From Erythrobacter sp. (GTDB lineage Bacteria; Pseudomonadota; Alphaproteobacteria; Sphingomonadales; Sphingomonadaceae), in the NCBI GenBank assembly GCA_013214365.1, contig JABSPI010000011.1, positions 14,727 through 22,530 of the forward strand: a stretch of 7,804 nt of DNA. Direction: 5' to 3'. How positions within the stretch are numbered: position 1 is the first letter of the stretch; every line of letters starts with the position of its first letter. Both the position numbers and the translations under genes were made by a program. Positions 1-5,524 of this stretch are shown here, piece after piece. Under the pieces are notes generated by a model. It ran no database searches, was not told the origin of the DNA, and worked only from the letters and a program-made list of their open reading frames with translations.

Positions 1-1
1 C

Positions 2-178
2 CACTTGATCGCACGCGCCCGCGCTTTGGGCTTTGCCGAGGTCAAATTGGAAACCGGAACCGGCCAATTGTTCGAGGCGGCGGTGGGTTTGTACCGCAGT
101 GTCGGGTTTGAACCATGCGGCGCTTTCGCCGGCTATGAGCCGGGCGATTTCAACAAACTTTACGCGTTGAAGATCTGA
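2..178 (+). CDS. GNAT family N-acetyltransferase, C-terminal end (5' part outside window)
   Basis: This is the last 58 codons of a gene that starts before the window; the frame is open from base 2 to the TGA at 176-178. The visible part carries the typical end of a GNAT (acetyl-CoA-dependent N-acetyltransferase) fold: a helix rich in Ala/Arg, the strand KLETGTGQLFEAA, then LYRSVGFEPCG, which matches the family pattern 'A..LY...GF...G' near the acetyl-CoA site, and a last strand ending NKLYALKI. The LETG...LY..GF..CG.F..Y arrangement resembles the small YsnE-like acetyltransferases, whose substrate is usually unknown. Its stop shares one base with the start of the following hydrolase (TGATG), so the two are probably cotranscribed. 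The acetyl-CoA pyrophosphate loop lies outside the window, so substrate and full length cannot be judged. Confidence 0.8.
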   Translation, partial: HLIARARALGFAEVKLETGTGQLFEAAVGLYRSVGFEPCGAFAGYEPGDFNKLYALKI

Positions 179-912
179 TGGCGCAGGAACGGCCGCCTCG
201 CTTGTCTTTGTTATTGCGTGAATTGCCCTCGATACCTGCGGTTCTGGCAAGCCGTCTGCGCCGGGCTCGCAAGGTTGATCTGGGGCTGGGCGAGGGCGGC
301 AAACTGCCCCCGGTTATGGTCCTGCCTGGCCTTTTGTCGAGTGACAGCACCACGTCTTTTTTGCGCCGAACATTGGAGGTGAATGGCTTTGCGACCTATG
401 GGGCCAAGCTGGGTTTTGTGACCGGCATAACCCCTGAGAAACTGGCGAAGGCAGAGGCACGATTGGCGCAGATTTTTGCGCAACACGGGGAAAAAGTTGT
501 CTTGGTCGGGTGGAGCCTAGGCGGAGTTTTCGGCAGGGTTCTGGCTCAGCGGCATCCCCAATATGTGAAAATGGTGGTGACCTTGGGCACGCCGTTTTCG
601 GGTGATCGCCATGCCAACAATGCCTGGCGAGTGTACAATGCGCTCAACGATCATACGGTTGATGCGCCCAGCTTGCCCGATGACCCCAGTTCAAAGCCCC
701 CCGTCCACACAGTAGCGGTGTGGTCGGCCGCCGATGGCGTGATCGCGCCGGAATGTGCACGCGGCCATCCAGATGAGCGCGATACCGAGCATGAGCTTAG
801 CGCAAACCATATTGGCTTGGGCTGTAGGCGTGCGGCGGTGGAAGAGATAGCGGGTATTGTCGCCCGCGAATTGGCTCATGCCGACGCGGTGCAGGGCGGC
901 TCAACCCCCTGA
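178..912 (+). CDS. alpha/beta hydrolase (serine esterase/lipase-like)
   Basis: A 244-residue alpha/beta-hydrolase-fold protein with no signal peptide, so probably cytosolic. Visible fold landmarks are the first core strand and oxyanion region PPVMVLPGLLSS (44-55), the nucleophile elbow VVLVGWSLGG (107-116, Ser113 in G-W-S-L-G), LGTPFSGD (136-143) as in PGAP1/triacylglycerol-lipase-like esterases, a probable acid residue Asp186 in WSAADGVIAPE, and a probable catalytic His211 in SANHIGLG. The complete Ser-Asp-His set argues for an active ester hydrolase; the substrate cannot be told. The first 40 residues are basic and hydrophobic and could form a lid or membrane-surface helix. The ATG overlaps the stop of the upstream acetyltransferase (TGATG) and has no strong Shine-Dalgarno, which suggests translational coupling. 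It faces the 2-hydroxyacid dehydrogenase gene tail to tail, 74 bp away. Confidence 0.88.
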   Translation: MAQERPPRLSLLLRELPSIPAVLASRLRRARKVDLGLGEGGKLPPVMVLPGLLSSDSTTSFLRRTLEVNGFATYGAKLGFVTGITPEKLAKAEARLAQIFAQHGEKVVLVGWSLGGVFGRVLAQRHPQYVKMVVTLGTPFSGDRHANNAWRVYNALNDHTVDAPSLPDDPSSKPPVHTVAVWSAADGVIAPECARGHPDERDTEHELSANHIGLGCRRAAVEEIAGIVARELAHADAVQGGSTP

Positions 913-958
913 AATTACGTGGCTAACCCGGTGTGTTCAGGGTGCCGTGATGGGGTTG
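902..958. terminator. possible hairpin region between convergent genes
   Basis: The 74-bp gap between the two convergent stop codons contains nested inverted repeats: CAACCCC (902-908) with GGGGTTG (952-958), and CCCTGAA (907-913) with TTCAGGG (936-942). A smaller GCTGC/GCAGC pair (959-963/976-980) lies just beyond, with a TTTTT run at 990-994 on the + strand. None is a textbook intrinsic terminator, and the two main stems compete for bases 907-908. The convergent position makes a role in ending transcription on one or both strands plausible but unproven. Confidence 0.25.
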
Positions 959-986
959 GCTGCTCGCGCCTTTGTGCAGCATCGCT

Positions 987-2006
987 CTATTTTTCAACCA
1001 ATGCGGTTAGCACCTGATCAGGTGGCCGGTGGCCATCTGCCCAGAACCGGATATTGGCGATGACTTTGTCGCCAGATGCCTCACGCCCTTCGACTGTTGC
1101 GCTGCCGATATGGGGCAAGGTCATCACGTTGGGATGGTCAATCAAACGTTGGTCGACGCGCGGTTCATCGGGATAAACATCCAGACCCGCGCCGGCCAAT
1201 TGACCCGATTGCAGGGCGGCAATCATGGCTTCCTGATCGATGATTTCGGCGCGCGCTGTGTTAACAATGCTGCTGCCCGGCTTCATCATATTGATCCGTC
1301 GTTCATCGATAAGCCCTTTGGTCTCATCAGTGAGGGGGGAGTGAATGGTCAGGATGTCCGCTTGTTCAACCAGCGCATCCACCGTTTCGACATATCGGGC
1401 GCCGAGCATCTTTTCGACAGCATCAGGAAGGCGCCGGCGATTGTAATAAACAACCTCCAGACCAAATGCGCGGGCACGGTGGGCAACGGCCTGACCAATT
1501 CGGCCCATGCCCAAAATTCCCAACACCTTGTCACCGAGCTTGCGTCCCAACATGCCCGTAGGGGCCCAGCCGGTCCATTCGCCGCGGCGTATCAAACCCG
1601 TTCCTTCGCGAATGCGCCGCGGCACGCCGATAATTGCCGCCATGGCCAGATCGGCGGTGTCATCGGTGAACACGCCCGGCGTGTTGGTCACGAGAATTTT
1701 GCGCGCTGCAGCGGCCTCGAGGTCAATATGCTCGGTGCCTGCACCGAAATTGGCAATGAGTCGCAAATCCGCGCCCGCGGCGGCGATCATGTCGGCATCG
1801 ATAGAGTCAGTGACCGTCGGAACCAGCACATCACATTCCTGCATAGCCGCAATGAGGGCCTCGCGGCTCATCGGAACATCGCTCGTGTTGAGCGTCGCAT
1901 CATACAATTCGCCCATCCGTGCCTCGACACTTTTGGCCAGATGACGGGTCACAACAACGCGCGGTTTGCCCGTGGGAAAGTGCGGTGGGGTATCTGAAAT
2001 AGCCAT
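987..2006 (-). CDS. D-isomer-specific 2-hydroxyacid dehydrogenase (probable glyoxylate reductase / D-glycerate dehydrogenase)
   Basis: A 339-residue NAD(P)H-dependent enzyme, close to the usual 320-340 for the family, that interconverts 2-keto acids and D-2-hydroxyacids in the cytosol. The N-terminal catalytic half has IANFGAGTEHID (84-95) and NTPGVFTDDTADLA (108-121), both typical of the family. The Rossmann motif is GMGRIG (166-171) within GILGMGRIGQAVAHRARAFG. Asn189-Arg190-Arg191-Arg192 after the second strand, instead of an acidic residue, suggests NADP(H) preference. The catalytic set is present: Arg252 (VNTARAEIID), Glu281 (DVYPDEP) and His299 (LPHIGSAT), with Arg-Glu spacing of 29 as in E. 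coli SerA. Residue 253 is Ala where many relatives have Gly. No ACT domain is present, which argues against serine-pathway phosphoglycerate dehydrogenase. Glyoxylate/hydroxypyruvate reduction is the best guess. The ATG has only a weak GAG upstream; a promoter-like motif ends about 8 bases before it, so the mRNA may be almost leaderless. Confidence 0.93.
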   Translation of the reverse strand: MAISDTPPHFPTGKPRVVVTRHLAKSVEARMGELYDATLNTSDVPMSREALIAAMQECDVLVPTVTDSIDADMIAAAGADLRLIANFGAGTEHIDLEAAAARKILVTNTPGVFTDDTADLAMAAIIGVPRRIREGTGLIRRGEWTGWAPTGMLGRKLGDKVLGILGMGRIGQAVAHRARAFGLEVVYYNRRRLPDAVEKMLGARYVETVDALVEQADILTIHSPLTDETKGLIDERRINMMKPGSSIVNTARAEIIDQEAMIAALQSGQLAGAGLDVYPDEPRVDQRLIDHPNVMTLPHIGSATVEGREASGDKVIANIRFWADGHRPPDQVLTALVEK

Positions 2007-2014
2007 ACACTCAG

Positions 2015-2043
2015 CGCTAGTGGCAATCGCTAGGGTGGGTCAA
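2015..2043 (-). promoter_or_regulatory. possible promoter of the 2-hydroxyacid dehydrogenase gene
   Basis: Reading the minus strand, TTGACC (2043-2038) is followed after 17 bases by CTAGCG (2020-2015). The -35 hexamer is good and the -10 is weak. Transcription would start about 2-6 bases before the ATG at 2006, giving an almost leaderless message, which fits the lack of a clear Shine-Dalgarno. Motif match by eye only. Confidence 0.3.
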
Positions 2044-2058
2044 GCGGGGTCTTACGGG

Positions 2059-2087
2059 TTGAACACCAGGCATGCTCGGGTCTAACA
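2059..2087 (+). promoter_or_regulatory. possible promoter of the SH3-domain protein gene
   Basis: TTGAAC (2059-2064), a 17-base spacer, then CTAACA (2082-2087). Transcription would begin near 2093-2095. That is at or beyond the first ATG (2089) and right at the second in-frame ATG (2095), which would then be used leaderlessly. No Shine-Dalgarno is visible before either ATG. Motif match by eye only. Confidence 0.3.
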
Positions 2088-2088
2088 A

Positions 2089-2592
2089 ATGCGTATGAGT
2101 GGATTGAGAATTTTTGCCGCCTTTGGGCTTGGCATCGCCGCCTTTGTGGCTGTCATTGCCGATACGGCCCACGCGCAGACCAGCGAAATGCCACATTGGC
2201 GCACTCTGCGGTTCGATGAAGCCAACATGCGCGTGGGGCCCAGTAGGGAATACAAAATTGAATGGGTATATCGACGCAGAGGCTTGCCCATTGTCGTTTT
2301 GCGCCAGCGCGATGGCTGGCTCTTGGTCCGAGATCACGAAGGGACGCAAGGATGGCTCGCATCGACCCAGACAAGCTCGACTTTGGGCGGATTGATCACG
2401 GGCGATGGATTGGCCGAAATGCGGGCCGAGCCTGACATGAGCTCGGCGGTCAATTTTCGCGCTGAACCGGGCGTGGTGGGCGCGATTAAAGAATGCACCG
2501 ACACCCATTGTGAATTGGATGTAGATGGCCGGATTGGCTGGGTGGATAGGACGCGGCTTTGGGGTGTAGGCGAGATTAAGCTGGCTGAGTGA
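2089..2592 (+). CDS. exported protein with two bacterial SH3-like (SH3_4 type) repeats
   Basis: A 167-residue secreted protein. Residues 1-29 form a signal peptide: a basic start with Arg2 and Arg7, a hydrophobic core, and the cleavage motif AHA before Gln30. Two SH3-like modules follow. The first (about 41-92) has the signature ANMRVGPSREYKIEWVY...GLPIVVL...DGWLLVRD.EGTQGWL. The second (about 105-158) is more diverged: LAEMRAEPDMSSAVNFRAEPGV ends at Pro127 and is followed by CTDTHCELDVDGRIGWV. Cys136 and Cys141 in the second repeat are the only cysteines of the mature protein and could form a disulfide in the periplasm. Such SH3 proteins of alphaproteobacteria are thought to bind peptidoglycan or other envelope partners; none has a clear assigned reaction. 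The start could also be Met3 (ATG at 2095), which the possible leaderless promoter would favour. It stands alone, divergent from the dehydrogenase and convergent with the thiolase. Confidence 0.88.
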   Translation: MRMSGLRIFAAFGLGIAAFVAVIADTAHAQTSEMPHWRTLRFDEANMRVGPSREYKIEWVYRRRGLPIVVLRQRDGWLLVRDHEGTQGWLASTQTSSTLGGLITGDGLAEMRAEPDMSSAVNFRAEPGVVGAIKECTDTHCELDVDGRIGWVDRTRLWGVGEIKLAE

Positions 2593-2627
2593 TAATCCAG
2601 CGCGTTAGTAGCAAACGCTTTGCTCAC

Positions 2628-2655
2628 GGCAGGCTGCACAAGGCAGGCTGAACAA
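2628..2655. repeat. two tandem copies of a 14-bp unit
   Basis: GGCAGGCTGCACAA (2628-2641) is followed directly by GGCAGGCTGAACAA (2642-2655), differing at one base, and then by a further GGC. It lies in the non-coding gap after the SH3 gene. No function can be assigned; it may be a recent slippage duplication. Confidence 0.6.
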
Positions 2656-2670
2656 GGCCGAAAGCGCGAA

Positions 2671-2734
2671 GACCCCGCTCCCCGCACTCGGTCGCATGAC
2701 ACAAGTCACATTCCGAGCGCGGGATAGGGGCGTC
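2671..2734 (-). terminator. strong hairpin downstream of the thiolase gene, probable transcription end
   Basis: CCCGCACTCGG (2681-2691) and CCGAGCGCGGG (2713-2723) form an 11-bp stem. On the + strand one pair is an A/C mismatch, but in minus-strand RNA it becomes a G-U wobble, so the stem is unbroken only in the thiolase direction. The same holds for the inner stem, whose TGAC/GTCA core (2697-2700/2705-2708) gains wobble pairs on the minus strand. Outer GACCCC (2671-2676) can add pairs with GGGGCGTC (2727-2734). The main stem begins 18 bp past the thiolase stop. No U-tract follows, so it may act as a Rho-assisted end or as a 3'-end stabilising structure. Confidence 0.5.
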
Positions 2735-2741
2735 TCACAAA

Positions 2742-3938
2742 TCAGACCAATTCGAGCGCGATGGCAGTTGCTTCGCCGCCGCCAATGCACAGCGATGCAA
2801 CGCCGCGCTTTTTCCCTTGAGATTTGAGCGCATTGATAAGGGTCACGACGATCCGCGTGCCTGATGCCCCGATCGGGTGGCCCAGCGCGGTTGCGCCGCC
2901 ATTCACGTTGATCTTCGCATGGTCGATCCCGATGTCGCGCATCGCAAACATCGCAACGCAGGCAAATGCCTCGTTCACTTCCCACAGATCGACATCATCA
3001 ACCGACCAGCCTGCATTTGAGAGCACTTTTTCGATCGCGCCAACCGGCGCCACGGTGAAATCCTTGGGAGCGCGGGCGTGAGCGGCCATCGCCACCACTT
3101 TGGCAATTGGGGTTTGACCGTTGTCGCTGGCAATACTTTCACGGGTAAGGACCAAGGCCGCCGCACCATCAGAAATTGAGCTCGAAGTGGCAGCAGTGAT
3201 GGTGCCATCCTTGGCAAAGGCGGCGCGCAATTGCGGAATTTTGTCCGGGCGGCCTTTGCCTGGCTGTTCATCCACTGCGACCGTCACATCGCCTTTTCGG
3301 GTGCTGAAGGTGACTGGCACGACTTCGCCGTCAAACGCACCGCTTTCAATCGCGGCATTGGCGCGGGACAGCGATTCAATCGAATAGGCGTCCTGTTCTT
3401 CGCGGGTGAGTTGGTAATCGTTGGCGGTGTCCTGAGCGAAGGTGCCCATTGCCCGGCCTTCCTCATAGGCGTCCTCTAGCCCGTCGAGAAACATGTGATC
3501 ATAGGTGGTGTCGTGGCCAATGCGTGCGCCTGAGCGGTGCTTTTTCAACAGGTAGGGGGCATTGGTCATGCTCTCCATACCGCCGGCAATGACGTAGTCG
3601 ACGGTGCCGCTGGCCAAGGCCTCGGCGCCCATAATCACGGTTTGCATACCGCTGCCGCACACTTTGTTGACGGTGGTTGCTTGGACCGATTGCGGCAGGC
3701 CGGCCTTGATCACCGCTTGGCGCGCTGGCGCTTGGCCCAGTCCCGCTGGCAGAACGCAGCCCATATAGGCGCGATCGAACGAATCGCCGGAAACTCCGGA
3801 CCGTTCCACCGCGGCTTTGACTGCTGTGGCACCAAGGTCGGTGGCAGATACGTCCGCCAGCGCACCTTGCATCCCGCCCATCGGGGTTCGGGCATAGGAG
3901 AGAATCACAATCGGATCGGCAGAAGAAAACTGGGTCAT
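2742..3938 (-). CDS. acetyl-CoA C-acyltransferase / acetyl-CoA acetyltransferase (thiolase)
   Basis: A 398-residue thiolase, matching the usual 390-400. It either condenses two acetyl-CoA to acetoacetyl-CoA or cleaves 3-ketoacyl-CoA in beta-oxidation; the sequence alone does not decide between these. The thiolase signatures are all present: the nucleophilic Cys94 in NKVCGSGMQTV, AGGMESMTNAP (118-128), SISDGAAALVL (254-264), NEAFA (322-326), NGGATALGHPIGASG (346-360, His354) and the second active-site Cys384 in SLCIGGGEATA. The start at 3938 is chosen because AAGGG lies 7 bases upstream and the product begins MTQFSSADPIVILSYARTP, the normal thiolase N-terminus. The same frame stays open to 4148, but that extension is not thiolase-like and runs into the opposing aldehyde dehydrogenase gene. 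It is divergent from the aldehyde dehydrogenase operon and is followed by a strong hairpin. The acetoacetyl-CoA or fatty-acid role could be settled only by close homologues. Confidence 0.96.
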   Translation of the reverse strand: MTQFSSADPIVILSYARTPMGGMQGALADVSATDLGATAVKAAVERSGVSGDSFDRAYMGCVLPAGLGQAPARQAVIKAGLPQSVQATTVNKVCGSGMQTVIMGAEALASGTVDYVIAGGMESMTNAPYLLKKHRSGARIGHDTTYDHMFLDGLEDAYEEGRAMGTFAQDTANDYQLTREEQDAYSIESLSRANAAIESGAFDGEVVPVTFSTRKGDVTVAVDEQPGKGRPDKIPQLRAAFAKDGTITAATSSSISDGAAALVLTRESIASDNGQTPIAKVVAMAAHARAPKDFTVAPVGAIEKVLSNAGWSVDDVDLWEVNEAFACVAMFAMRDIGIDHAKINVNGGATALGHPIGASGTRIVVTLINALKSQGKKRGVASLCIGGGEATAIALELV

Positions 3939-3978
3939 GCAAGCGCCCTTCGCAGTGGGAGGAATGAAACTGGCGGCT

Positions 3979-4007
3979 GATTTAGTGTTGAGATGCAGCA
4001 ATAGCAA
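3979..4007 (-). promoter_or_regulatory. weak candidate promoter for the thiolase gene
   Basis: On the minus strand TTGCTA (4007-4002), 17 bases, then TAAATC (3984-3979) resembles a -35/-10 pair. Transcription would start near 3972, leaving a leader of about 34 bases that includes the AAGGG ribosome binding site. Both hexamers are imperfect, so this is only a candidate. Confidence 0.22.
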
Positions 4008-4035
4008 CGGATCGGGTGGTGCAATCGGGTATTCG

Positions 4036-4062
4036 CTTGCGGAGGGACGCAGTTTGCGCAAG
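4036..4062. promoter_or_regulatory. inverted repeat upstream of the aldehyde dehydrogenase, possible operator
   Basis: CTTGCG (4036-4041) and CGCAAG (4057-4062) are a perfect 6-bp inverted repeat with a 15-bp spacer. The right arm also lies within the 8-bp palindrome TTGCGCAA (4054-4061). The element ends 31 bases before the aldehyde dehydrogenase ATG, in the 155-bp divergent gap shared with the thiolase gene. It could bind a dimeric repressor or activator. No regulator gene is adjacent in the window, so this is a guess from symmetry and position. Confidence 0.3.
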
Positions 4063-4093
4063 AACCAATGGCAAATTGAAACGGAGAGTGAAA

Positions 4094-5524
4094 ATGGCCG
4101 ACGACAAACGCGCGGAACTGGAAAAATTGCTTGAGCTTCAGCGGTCATCTTTCACCGCCTCGCGCCCCGAACCCATGTCAATGCGCAAGGATCGCATCAA
4201 GCGAGCCATGGCTCTGCTCAAGGATCACGGCGAATCTTTGTGCAAAGCAATGAGCGCCGATTTCGGCAATCGCTCGATCCAACAATCCATGTTGACCGAT
4301 ATTGCCGGCACGATCGGAGCGGGCAAAGGGGCTCTTTCCCACATGGACAAATGGGCCAAACCTTCAAAGCGTAAAGTGCAGTTTCCGCTTGGTCTGCTAG
4401 GCGCAAAGGCGGAAGTTCGCTATGAACCCAAAGGCGTGATCGGGATCCTGTCGCCTTGGAATTTCCCGGTCCAACTGGCCTTTTCACCGTTGATGCAGGT
4501 TTTGGCCGCGGGCAATCGCGCCATGATCAAGCCCAGCGAATTCACCGAGCGCACGAGCTTGTTGATGGCTGAACTGGTGAGCGAATATTTCACTCCTGAT
4601 GAAGTGGCAGTGGTCACCGGCGGGCCGGAAGTGGCTGCGGTGTTTTCCTCATTGCCGTTTGATCATCTCGTCTTCACCGGATCGACACCGACCGGACGGC
4701 GGGTGATGCAATCTGCGGCGGAAAATCTCGTGCCGGTCACTCTTGAATTGGGTGGAAAATCCCCCGTGGTGATGGGGCGCAGCGCCGATTTTGCCAAAGC
4801 GGGCGAACGCATCGCTATGGGCAAAATGCTCAATGCCGGGCAAATATGCCTCGCGCCCGATTATATGATTGTGCCCGAAGAGGTGGAATCGCAGGCGATT
4901 GCCGGTGTCACCAATGCCGCGGCCAGCATGTATCCCACTGTCCTTGAAAACGATGATTATGCATCAATCGTCTCGGATCGGCATTTTGAGCGTTTGCAAG
5001 GATTGGTTGAAGATGCCCGCGACAAGGGTGCCGAAGTGATCGAAGTTAATCCGGCAGGCGAAGACTTTGGCTCTGCGAACCAGCGCAAAATGCCGCTCAC
5101 GGTCCTGCGCGGGGTCAATGATGATATGACGGTGATGCAAGAAGAAATCTTCGGCCCTGTCTTGCCGGTTAAAACCTACAAGGCGGTCGATGAGGCGGTT
5201 GATTACGTCAATGAGCACGATCGCCCGTTGGGGCTGTATTATTTTGGTGAAGACAAATCCGAGCAGGAACGCGTTTTGACCCGCACGATTTCGGGCGGCG
5301 TGACCACCAATGATGTGATTTTCCATGTCTCGATGGAGGATCTGCCATTTGGCGGGGTCGGCCCCTCGGGCATGGGCAGCTATCACGCGATTGAGGGTTT
5401 CCGCGAGTTCAGCCATGCCCGTGCGGTCTATCATCAGCCCAAGATCGATGTGGCGAAATTGTCTGGCATGAAGCCGCCTTATGGCAAGGCGCTCGACAAG
5501 ACTATTGCCAGCCAGATGAAATGA
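4094..5524 (+). CDS. aldehyde dehydrogenase, coniferyl aldehyde dehydrogenase type
   Basis: A 476-residue cytosolic NAD(P)+-dependent aldehyde dehydrogenase that oxidises an aldehyde to its carboxylic acid. Motifs in order are SPWNFP (120-125, Asn123 of the oxyanion hole), KPSEFT (146-151, cofactor-binding Lys146), FTGSTPTGR (194-202), LELGGKSP with general base Glu218, NAGQICLAPDY with catalytic Cys252, EEIFGPVLPV (350-359) and a C-terminal LPFGGVGPSGMGSYH. The QxC(L/I)APDY form around the cysteine, the length and the short C-terminus match the coniferyl aldehyde dehydrogenase group (CalB-like, coniferyl aldehyde to ferulate) and its relatives, but the true substrate may be another aromatic or aliphatic aldehyde. 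The start is set at the ATG with GGAGAG 5 bases upstream; the frame is open back to 4016, but that stretch has no ribosome binding site and is not ALDH-like. Its stop overlaps the next start (ATGA), so the two genes form an operon. The gene is divergent from the thiolase. Confidence 0.92.
   Translation: MADDKRAELEKLLELQRSSFTASRPEPMSMRKDRIKRAMALLKDHGESLCKAMSADFGNRSIQQSMLTDIAGTIGAGKGALSHMDKWAKPSKRKVQFPLGLLGAKAEVRYEPKGVIGILSPWNFPVQLAFSPLMQVLAAGNRAMIKPSEFTERTSLLMAELVSEYFTPDEVAVVTGGPEVAAVFSSLPFDHLVFTGSTPTGRRVMQSAAENLVPVTLELGGKSPVVMGRSADFAKAGERIAMGKMLNAGQICLAPDYMIVPEEVESQAIAGVTNAAASMYPTVLENDDYASIVSDRHFERLQGLVEDARDKGAEVIEVNPAGEDFGSANQRKMPLTVLRGVNDDMTVMQEEIFGPVLPVKTYKAVDEAVDYVNEHDRPLGLYYFGEDKSEQERVLTRTISGGVTTNDVIFHVSMEDLPFGGVGPSGMGSYHAIEGFREFSHARAVYHQPKIDVAKLSGMKPPYGKALDKTIASQMK

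Noticed and set aside
1029..1997. Long open frame (322 codons) on the + strand opposite the 2-hydroxyacid dehydrogenase
   Set aside because: It is antisense to a gene with full family motifs; its translation is rich in His, Arg, Asn and Gly without domain signals, as expected for a shadow frame.
4016..4093. Upstream start for the aldehyde dehydrogenase at 4016
   Set aside because: The extra 26 residues are Arg-rich and not ALDH-like, and would run through the possible operator. GGAGAG before 4094 marks the better start.
3939..4148. N-terminal extension of the thiolase frame by 70 codons
   Set aside because: The extension is not thiolase-like, has no ribosome binding site and overlaps the start of the opposing aldehyde dehydrogenase. 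The ATG at 3938 has AAGGG at good spacing and gives the normal N-terminus.
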